DNA of 64,000 nucleotides from Paraphoma chrysanthemicola (Eukaryota > Ascomycota > Dothideomycetes > Pleosporales > Phaeosphaeriaceae), in NCBI GenBank assembly GCA_020744225.1, contig JAGMWG010000017.1, positions 558,001 to 622,000 on the forward strand, given 5' to 3'. Each line of letters opens with the position of its first letter. Within the stretch, counting starts at the first letter, position 1. A program made the position numbers and the translations under genes. The notes under the pieces were generated by a model. That model was not told the DNA's origin and ran no database searches. It saw nothing but the letters and a program-made list of their open reading frames with translations. This document shows, in pieces, positions 10,838 to 20,405 of the stretch.

Positions 10838-11383
10838 GATTACGTTAGTGTTGTGATGTAGACGGCGGCTTCCCCAAAAGTTTCGACATGGAAGATGCCG
10901 AGCTGCCGCCGCGGAAGTGACTGCGGGAGGCTCCGCGTGGGTCCACCAGAACAACCTCAACCTGACTGCATGTTACTTTCACTCTCCCATCGCAACCACG
11001 TCGAGTCACGTATGCAACCGTTCCAAGAAGCGCTTTGATTCATCGGATTCTCGCAGTGGATGTGGCCTCGTTCAATGACGCAAAACAGCACCAAATATGG
11101 ATCGTCGGCATGCTTTTCACGATGATTTCAATGGAGCGCCACAGACTGTGCTCCTGCAAAGTCGCAAGGCTGAAACCTTGACTGCCAATAGCCATCTCGA
11201 AATTCAGCCAATACGCACGATTCCGCCTTTAGCTTGCAGCCCACGCATCCAAAGCAAGATAACATTGGGGGCCGAGCGAAGCATGGCAAGTCTGTGTGGA
11301 GCAGAGCAGAACAATTAAAAACAACCCTGCCCACCATGTCCGTGATGCAGCTTTTGCAACTATTTCCCCCAGACTGACCAAGC
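10838..11383. other. Divergent promoter region
   Basis: Lies between the start of the cyclophilin gene (minus) and the start of the membrane-protein gene (plus), so it should hold both promoters. No coding frame was recognised. Confidence 0.4.
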
Positions 11384-12319
11384 ATGACGTCTGTTCTGAC
11401 TGCCTTCTTACCTCTCACGACTACCTTCACTGCGCCGGCAGAATGTTGGAACGGTCCCTGGATCTATCAAAACGTCCCCACCACCTGGTGGAAAGTAGGG
11501 GGCGACAATGTGCCAAGCTGCTTTCCACCAGCCTTCCCCTTCTCCAACTCGCGCATCGTCTACTCTCCTGGCATCTGCCCTGCAGGTTGGACCAGCGCGT
11601 GTCAGCGGCCGATGACAAGGAGTGGCACCACACAAGTCATCACGTCGTGCTGTCCTCCGTAGGTCTTCAAGACAACGCCACGACGTGGTGTACGGCACAT
11701 ACTGACAACAACCATGTTGTAGGTCTTTCCAATGCGCTTCCACAAGTCGTGCCGTTCATGATTGGGAAGACCAGTTTGGTTGCGCGTCGCCTTATTCCGT
11801 TAACACTGCTGCGTGGAACATGAGTCCAGATGCCATATATGTCAACAGTATATATCAGTTACAGGTCATGATCGTTGACGCCACCGTAAAGCCAACCGTA
11901 TTCATGGCCTTTGCTCTGTCGTGCTAAGCCAAGCGTAGACTACATCATCTTCATCAGCTCCATCAGCTCCATCAGCTCCGTCAACTCCAGCAACATTACC
12001 AACCCCTGCATCAGCGACCACATCCACATCCGCGCCGACAAGCAGTCTTTCTGGAGCGCCAAGCACCGACAATGGAGATCTCTCCAAGGGTGCCATTGCC
12101 GGCATCGCAATAGGAGCGCTCGTGGGTGCGGCAGTGATTGCGCTGCTGTCATACATTGCCTGGACAATCCGACGACAGCGTCGACGCGACGAAGGTTCTC
12201 ATGCGTCACCCGTACGATACTCTGAGCACCCGGTGGCTGTTGAATATGGTGTGCCGCAATATTACAACAGCGAGCCCACGGAACTGGACTCATCGCGAGT
12301 TCACGAATTGAAGGCGTAG
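11384..12319 (+). CDS. Single-pass membrane protein with Cys-rich ectodomain
   Basis: Three exons fit. Exon 1 (11384 to about 11657) starts MTSVLTAFLPLTTTFTAP and carries paired cysteines (YSPGICPAGWTSAC, then a CCPP end). A GTAGGT..TTGTAG intron leads into PSFQCASTSRAVHDW and FGCASPYSV. A second intron ends GCGTAG at about 11934; its donor is uncertain (GTAAAG or GTATTC near 11890-11900, both phase 0). The last exon encodes a Ser/Ala/Pro/Thr stalk with an SAP triplet repeat, the helix GIAIGALVGAAVIALLSYIA, a basic stop-transfer RRQRRR, and a tail of about 45 residues. The pattern matches a fungal cell-surface group with an LTTTF..P start, short Cys domain, S/T stalk, one membrane helix and short cytosolic tail. 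No classical signal peptide is visible. It may be a wall sensor or adhesin (inference). Confidence 0.75.
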
Positions 12320-12597
12320 CGAGGATCAAAGGGAACAACAAGACTCCTTTGCCGACTCAAAGTGTTTAATATCTGGCGAAGCCACTTGAGATAACGCACA
12401 GCCACAAGTCGCCATTGTCGTAACTACTACACTAGTACCTGGAATGCGTGTGGGCGAATCATTTTCGCACGTGTCAACTCTAATTGGAACGCACATACGG
12501 TGCCCACGTCACGTCTCCCACGCCTAGCACCCCATGTCTCCTTTCTATGTGTCAGACAATCAGAGAGCATTCTCAATCAAGCGTGAATATGCTTTCT
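12320..12597. other. Convergent intergenic region
   Basis: Short 3'-3' spacer between the membrane-protein gene (plus) and the Cys-motif unknown gene (minus). No gene is seen. Confidence 0.5.
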
Positions 12598-13986
12598 TCA
12601 AAAGCCATCGAGGTCCATCTCATCACAACTGTCATCGTCGTCGTCCACTTCTCCCTCTCCCTTTTCATACCCATCTTGATCTTCTTCGGGCTCGGACTGC
12701 AGTTCCCTGCTTTCCAGCCTAGGATCCTTCTTCTGAAATATGAGCTGGCGATCACTTCTTAGAAAGTCCTCGCGCCACGTGTGCAATCCGTCGATCTCAC
12801 CGACGAAATAAAGATATCCCACCTCTTCGCCAACTCTCCTAGCCTGTCGCTGTAACATCTCCATCTCCTCCTTCTTCGCCATCTCTGCGAGCAAATCAGA
12901 GTCGATCAACACCTCGTCAGTGTGCTCTGAGTACGAAAGTGAACTGCGCGGTGGTCTCGGCCGCGCGGCATTGCCACGTGCGCGCCGTTCCGCCATTCGT
13001 TGATGATCCCGGGCATCCTGGTATGCTCGTCGACTTAACGAAGCTGAGACTGGCTCGTCCCAGAACTCGGGCTCGAAATGATATCCTTCTCCCAGGCTGT
13101 GCTTTCTTCGGACGGCTGACTCGGTTCGGTATCTGGTTTCCCAGGATCGTCGCCGTGCATCCAAGTCTGCCATTTCTTTTCGAAAATGTCGAACCATGGG
13201 TCGTAGGACTGATGGACCATTTGTGACTTGCACATGTTGCTGTGCGGGCTGGACTGGACGTAGTGGCGTCCTGACCTTGATGCCGCCATGGACAGTGCCG
13301 GAAGACCCGTCGCTCTCCCACCAAGCCCTTTCTTTTACTATCAGTGATTCCTCAATTTTAGTCGGAGTCGGAAAGCGGCCCATCATAGATGCGCAGACTG
13401 GACACTCAGCAGGGTGCTGGTAGGGCGCTGCTGCCTGAAAGCGCGATGAGTCGAAGCGCTGATGCGCAGCCTCCCAGGCCTGTTCTCTTTCGTCTCGCAG
13501 CTGATCTCTGCTCCTCACTGTAGCTTGCCTTTTCTTTACAATCTCGTACCGCAGTTTCGCTCGCTGCCACCTCTGGTCACGGAAATAGTCTGGTGGCGAC
13601 GGTCCTCCTTCTGCTACTAGTCCTTTGGTCGCTGCGTTCATGCTCCATTTTGTCCGCGAAATGATGCATATAGGGCACAGAGGCGTATGCCGAGGAGCTG
13701 ATGGGTGGATAACGTGACCGCACTTTGTAGCGTACTGCTTCGGGTGTCCGTAGTAAGATAGCGGATCCTCTGGGTTCTCTTCGTCTCGTGTATTCGCCAT
13801 GTCTAAAGGGCGACTGAACATCATCGGCATCCTCAGGGTGACAGTATCGTAGTTGATTGTTGGTGGCGTTCGCTGCAGGTCTTTGGTGCATGATGGAAGT
13901 TTGGGTCGCTTGTCGTGGTGAGCCACACTTAACAGGTATGGCTCACAGTGAAGCTGCGCAGCCTTGCGCGGGGCTGTGAACGACAT
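12598..13986 (-). CDS. Unknown protein with paired-Cys motifs and acidic tail
   Basis: The open frame has 462 codons with no intron. A second possible start at residue 63 (MANTRDEENPEDPLSYYG) may be the true one, since conserved-looking sequence begins there. Cys/His spacing suggests a small metal site: KCGHVIHPS, CPICIIS and, about 80 residues on, CPVCASMMG. The middle is rich in Arg, Gln and Trp with helical, charged character (RSRDQLRDEREQAWEAAHQ). The C-terminal 40 residues are strongly acidic (VDDDDDSCDEMDLDGF). No enzyme motif, signal peptide or membrane helix is visible. I do not recognise the family; an intracellular, perhaps nuclear, scaffold with a zinc-binding site is possible (inference). 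It is probably lineage-specific. Confidence 0.7.
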   Translation of the reverse strand: MSFTAPRKAAQLHCEPYLLSVAHHDKRPKLPSCTKDLQRTPPTINYDTVTLRMPMMFSRPLDMANTRDEENPEDPLSYYGHPKQYATKCGHVIHPSAPRHTPLCPICIISRTKWSMNAATKGLVAEGGPSPPDYFRDQRWQRAKLRYEIVKKRQATVRSRDQLRDEREQAWEAAHQRFDSSRFQAAAPYQHPAECPVCASMMGRFPTPTKIEESLIVKERAWWESDGSSGTVHGGIKVRTPLRPVQPAQQHVQVTNGPSVLRPMVRHFRKEMADLDARRRSWETRYRTESAVRRKHSLGEGYHFEPEFWDEPVSASLSRRAYQDARDHQRMAERRARGNAARPRPPRSSLSYSEHTDEVLIDSDLLAEMAKKEEMEMLQRQARRVGEEVGYLYFVGEIDGLHTWREDFLRSDRQLIFQKKDPRLESRELQSEPEEDQDGYEKGEGEVDDDDDSCDEMDLDGF

Positions 13987-14739
13987 GAGGCGTGAATCCC
14001 GGCGCGGTGCGAGGTATTTGAATGTGCTGTACTATTTCCTGACGTGGGCAGGTGCGTCACAGCTTGTTTCTGATTGGTATAACTTGCAGGCAGTCACACG
14101 AGCACTCATGGTCGTCGAGGCCGTGCACCCACACAAGCTTCCGAGTAGTGGCAGATGCTGACTACCTCGTGGGGGCACAGGGTCCTTTCCTCACGCTGTC
14201 TGATCAAAGGTGAGAGACTTGCTCCTACTGAGTGTTATGCTAATCCTTATGGCGCTCCAAAGTCCAGCGCTCGTGGTGCCTAGCAACGCGGCCAGCCGAG
14301 ATGTTCACCTCACCTGCATGGCCTGCCATCGGCGCAGGGTTTCGCTCGCCTTCATACCGCCTTCACCTCTCAGAGCGACTCAACTCCGCCTTTGCGACTT
14401 GATCCACCGTCATCCGCGTTTACAACGAACTTGTATAGGGCAGATAATTGCGATCGCTCAGTACCGCGCCCCGAGTTCTACAACAACTGTCACTACCGTC
14501 ACCCCCACTGAGCACCGCTCGAGCACTCAGACATTGTCAAAAGGTAAGCGCATCTAGTTTGTGCTCCATGACGCGTCCGTTTGAATCTGTAGTTTAGGTG
14601 AAGAAGCCAAGTCCAGGTCACCGCAGCATTCACTGTTCGCAGCAGAGTTCTGGGCCAAGACGCAATGACAAACCGATGCCAGCTTTCTATCACTTGAACA
14701 CCTACCTTTGATACTAGACTCGACCGCCACAGTCGCGAC
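13987..14739. other. Divergent intergenic region, no gene seen
   Basis: Lies between the starts of the Cys-motif protein (minus) and the disordered protein at 14740 (plus). No convincing coding frame is visible; both promoters should lie here. Confidence 0.4.
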
Positions 14740-16345
14740 ATGGAACGTCCAAGCCCTGCGGAACGCAAGGTTTCCTTCAACCCAGAAGCTACGGCGTTTA
14801 GTCCCACGTCTGCAAACCAAGCAGCCGATGGCTCCCATGATCTAAACACCACGGAAGATCTTACTCTTGGCTCTGGAGTCCCAGAGATGCCCGATCGTAA
14901 GTTTCACGCGACATGTCGAGAGCGACATTGCTAATGTCAACATAGAAAACTCGCCTTTCCGAACAACTAGGAGCATGCGTCCAGCACATCTTGATGATGC
15001 GAACTCAAGTATGGATGCATCCCAGTTTGGAGACTTGGTCCCTGGTAGCATATCACTAGCCGCCATGCTGAGCTCATATGGAGGTAAGTAGCAAGGCGCG
15101 CATTTCAAACGCACACTGATGGTTGCAGTCAAGCCCAATAGCTCTGTAGGAGGAATTTTCGGGTCGCCAATACGCCCCAATAACCAGGCTCATCAAGATC
15201 CATTCTTATCAGCTACATCTGTAGCCCCGATCAACTTCAACACACGACGCCCCGAACCTGACTTGAAAGTAGTGGACATGGACGAGCTCAGCGCAAGTCT
15301 TGGCTTACCCGGGGCAAAGAAAGAAAATATGGTGGCTGATTCGCTGGTGGACTCGCTCAAGTTGCGCGGATCGCAAGGTATCTCGAATGAGCTCTATGGT
15401 ACGCTCCTTGGTAAAGCACGCGAAAAGCCCCTGACCGCCAACGATCTAGCCCATCTCTTAAGAAATCGTAGCCGCAGCGACTCGTCTGAAGAGACGGTCA
15501 AGGCGCCACATGAGATGCAAGACCCTTTTGCAGACCGAGACCAAGGCCAAGTTCTAAAGGTGGTTTGCCCGCCTCCGGGCTTCGGCAACCAGATGCCTCG
15601 TATGGTGACAGTAGAGGAAGAGCACATTCCCGTCGCTCCGGCCGCAATGCTACAGCCTTTCGAGTATACGGCTCAGTTTGCCCCTCTCCATCACCACCAT
15701 CAGAATTTTGATCAGTCAAATACGCCATTCCAGCAGCATGCGCGCCGTCATTCTGGCAGGCGACGCCCGCGTACCCATACGCGCGCGAAGCGTACCGATC
15801 AAGGACCAGAGCCATCCGCAGCTGACATCTATCCCGAAGACGCCGACTGGGAGCCAGTCCAGCCTGCTCATCAAGGCTACTTTGCCCCTCCTTCCTATCA
15901 GCCAAAGCTACCGCCAGCTCTGCATGTCGGCAATCCAGCTCAGTGGCCTACGCCCGCCGAAGTACATACGCATGCACAATCGAAGCAACCCGTCGCTCAC
16001 CCGAAACAGAACGTCGGCATCTTCGAGGCTCATATTACTCCATCACCCGATGACATGAGCGCTGCAGATGGCGATGTACTTGGCCTCATTGATGAGCTTC
16101 CTGACGCTTCTGTCGATACGCTCATTCGCTTCGGTGCTTTCGATCTGCTCCCGGAGGACCGTCCGCTTACGCCAATGCAAGAGAGCGGCAAGAGGTACGG
16201 CATGAAATACAATGGAGTTGGCCTTGGAGACGATTGGGAGCCGCCCGCTGCTATTGAGAAGGAGCCGTTCCGTGTGCGACCGCGAGAGCATGACGGTTGG
16301 GGCGGTTGGGAGTGGGCTATCAGGAAGGGTTGGGGCAATGAGTAG
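14740..16345 (+). CDS. Large disordered protein of unknown function
   Basis: Three exons fit with canonical sites: 14740-14896, 14946-15083 and 15129-16345. The two introns (49 and 45 nt) both have GTAAGT donors. The product is about 503 residues, starting MERPSPAERKVSFNPEATAF. It is largely disordered: Ser/Pro/Asp-rich early, a predicted helical block (MDELSASLGLPGAKKEN and ELYGTLLGKAREKPLTANDLAHLLR), a His/Gln/Arg-rich middle, and a conserved-looking C-terminus with DDWEPPAAIEKEPFRVRPRE and a Trp/Gly-rich end (GWGGWEWAIRKGWGNE). There is no signal peptide or membrane helix. The family was not recognised. The Trp-rich tail and the LxxLL-like helix block may be binding motifs (inference). Confidence 0.75.
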
Positions 16346-17038
16346 AGTCTGTCAGTCGATAGCTACGCGGCTGACTGAGCCTTTCACGGAGATTTCGCCT
16401 AATGATGACCAAGCTGGAGTCGTGGTGGACAGCGTCACGAATTTGCGGCACCCTCATCTTTATTCTTCCATGGGTTGTGTATGGGAAGAATTCAGGCGCG
16501 CGAGTACATCGACATACTGATATCGCTGATCTACCGCAGCACATTACTATCCATAGCAATGAAAATACTGGCTGCCATGTTTCCTTTTCGCGAGGTTAGG
16601 GAGTAGATCGAGAATACTGTGGATGTTGCTCTAGCCAATCAGAATGCTAACGTACCATCTGACCAAACCGTCACGCCACCACGCGCCACTTTCGCGAGCC
16701 GCAACATGCGACTTCTGCGGCCCGAAATAGGCATATATATGAACATGGAGTGCACTTGGTTCGAAAAGCTGCTGGAATTTCAATGCCTGGCATCCGCTTC
16801 TACATTCTTTCTATACTGCAGGCTGTTATTTTGGCATACATACTCTACCGCCCTTCCACCATGATGCAAGCAGACATATCCAACATAGACAAGCTCTGGG
16901 TCGACGAGCCTTGCGCGCTGATCACTACACCACAATTTGGGTCGAAAAAGGTCCATTTCCCAGCCACAGAGTGTACCTCTCGCTGGTTATCATATTGATA
17001 AAATATAGTCTGACATTTTCACAATCGGTGCTACACAC
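16346..17038. other. Intergenic, no gene recognised
   Basis: Small open frames exist but show no family signature. The right part is the promoter side of the hemerythrin-domain gene. Confidence 0.4.
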
Positions 17039-17843
17039 ATGGCACACATCCACAACGCTATCCTCAGAGGTTACAATTCCATCTACCAGCAAGCCCCATA
17101 TGTACAAGAAGCAGACAAAGCAGCATTCATTGGTTACGCATTGACATGGTACCGCTTCGTGAAATCACACCACGATGACGAAGAAGCCGAACTCTTCCCG
17201 AAAGTCGAACAGATCCTCGGCGAGAGCGGGAAGGACGTATGGGATGAGACACATAAAGAGCACGGTACGTTTACGAATCTCTCGCCCGTCTCGACATACA
17301 ACAATTTTACAGCTTGAACCACACTGAATTAGATTAGAGTCATTCCTACCTGGTCTCGCTGAATACGAGAAATACCTTACCAGCCTCCCCACACCTCAAG
17401 CTTTCAACGGCGCACACCTCCGCACCTTAATGTCCACCTTCCAGAACCCCTTCACACATCACTTCCACCACGAAATCACCACCATCGCATCGCTTTCAAC
17501 ACACCCAGCCGCCCCTCCACCCGGTTCGCCAGAGTCCGCGCTTGCTGCCTCGATCTTCAAGACTTGGGGCAAGAAGACCGTTACCAAAGCCGGAACATTT
17601 GACGTCGTGCCATTCTTCCTTTTGAACCTGGACACAGAGTATGAAGAAGGCATGTGGGCAAATTGGCCGCCGATGCCGGGGCCGGTGAAGTGGGGTTTGG
17701 TGAATGTGGCGGGTGCGGTGCACTGGGGGTGGTGGAAGTTTGCGAGCTGTGGGGCAGATGGGAGGAGGAGGGTTTTGTATGCGAGAGAAGATGGGGATAC
17801 GAGGGAATCAGTGGATGATGGGGGTGGAGCAAGTGAGGGGTAG
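17039..17843 (+). CDS. Hemerythrin (HHE) domain protein
   Basis: Two exons (17039-17264 and 17338-17843) join across a 73-nt GTACGT..TTAG intron into a 243-residue protein reading THKEHESFLPGLAEYEKYL. Histidine and acidic residues expected for a di-iron four-helix hemerythrin fold are spread along the chain: MAHIHNAILRG, KSHHDDEEAELFPK, HKEHESFLP and THHFHHEI. Fungal members of this family are soluble and are linked to oxygen or nitric-oxide sensing or iron chemistry; the role of this one is not known. The C-terminus has a Trp-rich segment (HWGWWKFASCG) followed by a charged, Gly-rich tail. Family assignment is firm; function is inferred only from the fold. Confidence 0.85.
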
Positions 17844-17996
17844 CCGCATCGAATGGGAATGTGTTAGGGGCTAATACTGGGAGGATCTGGTCATGTGATA
17901 ATGGTAGCAATCAACCCATGCAATACACAATCATTCCGCCTCGCCTACACAATAACCGCCTCAACTGATTTCACGACCTACGCACCCTCACCACAA

Positions 17997-18423
17997 ATGT
18001 CTCAATCACACCCTCGTTCTCTCGCACACCTCAAAGCGCAAGCCGACGTCGACGAAGCCGAGCTCGTGCGAACCATCTACATGGTCATAGATCACAAACG
18101 CCAAAATCTCACCACACAAGACGAACACTTGGCAAAGAGACTTGAGGAAATCGAAAAGGAATTCACTGTTGGGTGGGAAGGTGTGAAAGCGAAGGGGAAA
18201 ATGACGCGAGATCAGCGCGCGGATTGGTTGGTGGAGAGGAGTAAGAAGGTGACGGAGGCTTTGAGGGAGATTGAGTGGGGGTTGGGAAAGTAAGTGGCTT
18301 TGAGGACAACAAGGGGAGGAGAGATAAGGGCGGAACTGACCGACTTGATGATTTAGTCGCGGAGATATGGCGAGTCTCACTTATCATGTGTACTTGGCGT
18401 ATGGTCTAGCAGTTGGATGTTAA
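17997..18423 (+). CDS. Small helical protein of unknown function
   Basis: Two exons (17997-18289 and 18357-18423) join across a 67-nt GTAAGT..TTTAG intron to give about 119 residues. The first exon is charged and helical (HLKAQADVDEAELVRTIYMV, then LAKRLEEIEKEF), consistent with a coiled coil. The short second exon encodes a hydrophobic end (YHVYLAYGLAVGC). If the intron is retained, the protein stops at WGLGK. No family recognised. It starts 153 bases after the hemerythrin-domain gene on the same strand. Confidence 0.55.
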
Positions 18424-18755
18424 TCATTAGAAACAATTGGCCATGTACAGCACGCTTCTTGAAACATTCAATAGTTACTCTTCCTCTCTCGCCTTCTTCA
18501 CCAAATTAGCGGTACTAATGTCCAGACATTATCGAAGCGATTGCTCACCTGCTCAACAGAGCTGGATTTGAATGCGGCATGCACTTCAGAACCAGCAGCT
18601 GACTCCTTTGTAGGATTGCTTTTTTGCTTGACCAATTCAGTTTGCCACGTACCAAACTGCGAGCAATCTTTTGTCACTGCACGGGCTGATCCTTAAACTG
18701 CTGTACTGCAGGTTTACTACTTACTAACGGAGAGACAACTTTAGACTGGATCGAC
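18424..18755. other. Intergenic, no gene seen
   Basis: Short spacer between two small plus-strand genes. Nothing recognisable beyond the presumed promoter of the gene at 18756. Confidence 0.5.
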
Positions 18756-19208
18756 ATGTCAACTTCCTTCCCACAAGATCAAGATGCCTACCATGCCACT
18801 TCCAAAGAAGCCCGCGAATCCCAGAATCAACGAGTTGTCAGCATGTACAACGACATCAAGTATTATAAGAACTCAATCGTCGAGTATCAGGCCATAGTGC
18901 GAGCAAGGAAAAAGAACATTCAAGAAGTCGTCGACATGATACAGGTTCCAGACATCAAGGAAAAAACTGTCGAACATTTTGCTTCTCGCTGCCTCGCGCT
19001 GGATAAGTTGGGGTCGCTCCATGCAGGACAGATTCTGTTGCTGGAAGAGTTCGAGCTGGGATTTCGAGAAGAGTGGAAACAGAAGAAGAAAGAAAGTCTG
19101 GAGAAGAGACTTCGTTTCTTGGTTCCGAAGTTCAAGGAGCTAGACAGGTTGGAGGAGGCGTATAGGCTGGAGGTCTATAGGTTGTCAAAGGAAGTAAGAA
19201 TCATGTAA
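18756..19208 (+). CDS. Small coiled-coil protein of unknown function
   Basis: A single open frame of 150 codons encodes a highly charged, Lys/Glu/Arg/Leu-rich protein. It starts MSTSFPQDQDAYHATSKEAR, and the last third (WKQKKKESLEKRLRFLVPK onward) is one predicted coiled-coil helix. There are two cysteines at most and no signal peptide or membrane segment. Codon use and composition look like real coding sequence rather than a shadow frame. The small helical protein at 17997 is similar in size and character, but no clear sequence identity is visible, so common descent is only a possibility. Function unknown. Confidence 0.6.
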   Translation: MSTSFPQDQDAYHATSKEARESQNQRVVSMYNDIKYYKNSIVEYQAIVRARKKNIQEVVDMIQVPDIKEKTVEHFASRCLALDKLGSLHAGQILLLEEFELGFREEWKQKKKESLEKRLRFLVPKFKELDRLEEAYRLEVYRLSKEVRIM

Positions 19209-20405
19209 AGAATGAAGATGGTAACAAGGACGTTCGTGATATAGAGGAGACAGCAGGTCGGGAATGGACTTCGGTAAGGAGGGAATGAATAAGGTAGTTG
19301 CGGCTAGTCCAGAAACTGCTGGAAAAGTGAACGAGAGCTCGTAGGGATCGGTGTTTCAAGGTAGCATGTAGTTTATCGCAGAGTACTCCTAATTTCAGGG
19401 ACCATGAACGATACAGGTTTGAAAGGGGCTGGTGCACCAACATAATAATGCTGTATAACTCAGAGTCCTCTATTCCGATGATGTGGTGCACCGATAATGA
19501 AACGCGTGAGCATGTCGTGCCTGCACATCCGTAGATCGCCAGCCATGCAATTGGCATGATCGCAGATCGGTGGTACAGAGCGTCGTAACATCGGATGCTT
19601 CCGGCGTAAGCTTCAGTTCTGTTGTGTGGCGTTCCATCGTCCAAGGTGACCATATCGAAAGACCTGTATTCGTGCGACTGAGAAAGTGGTGAAGGTAGCT
19701 GCAAAGCTTATATGCGCTGGCGATGGTACACTGGAGCTCGCAGCGAGAGACATGTGTGACATGTCCTGCATCGAGAAGCGCGTGCAGTGGCGCCAACGAA
19801 AAGTAAGTCGGAAGCAAGGAGTGGGAGTAGCCACCCAAGTGCTTGGCCAAGCGTGCCCAGTTTGGACTAGTGTCGCCTCCTTCGGACATCGACATCACCC
19901 TTCCGACCCCTACTAATCAAGCATCAGTGCGCGAGACTTGCTACGTCTTCTGGGAGTACAGATTGTTTCTCTTTCCAGGCGACGTCTACGTCTAATGAAT
20001 CTGGTCTAATTATTCTGGAACACTCCTACTGCACATAATATCCGACGGCAGCTATGCGCAATTGGCATAGCAGTATCTCGGCATGTTTATTCACACATGT
20101 TGCGAAACATGCAATCAGCCTCGTGCTTTCTTCTTCCCGAGATTGCGGACGCCGTGTTTGAAGGTACCAGATTGATCACCGGGTGCCCATCACAATAAGC
20201 ACTTTCCCTTGCATCCCTCGAAAGCCGATTCCCTCTGCAGGCTGCTCAGCCATGTCTCGCAAAATGTGGGCTTTTCCTCTTCTTGCACGTTGGCAGTTGT
20301 TTTGCAGTCGGGTAGATACTTATGTGTTGACCTATATGACCCAGCATGTCGCGCGTGAAGTTGCCGCATTGCTTCTAAGTTCGGGTGGTTCCAGTCGTCC
20401 TCGTC
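19209..20405. other. Intergenic, no gene recognised
   Basis: Overlapping minus-strand frames (19201-19704 and 19470-19898) lack signatures and consistent composition. The right end is the promoter region of the multicopper oxidase. Confidence 0.4.

Noticed and set aside
19201..19898. Overlapping minus-strand frames up to 167 codons
   Set aside because: Mixed composition, no signatures, and two different frames compete over the same bases.
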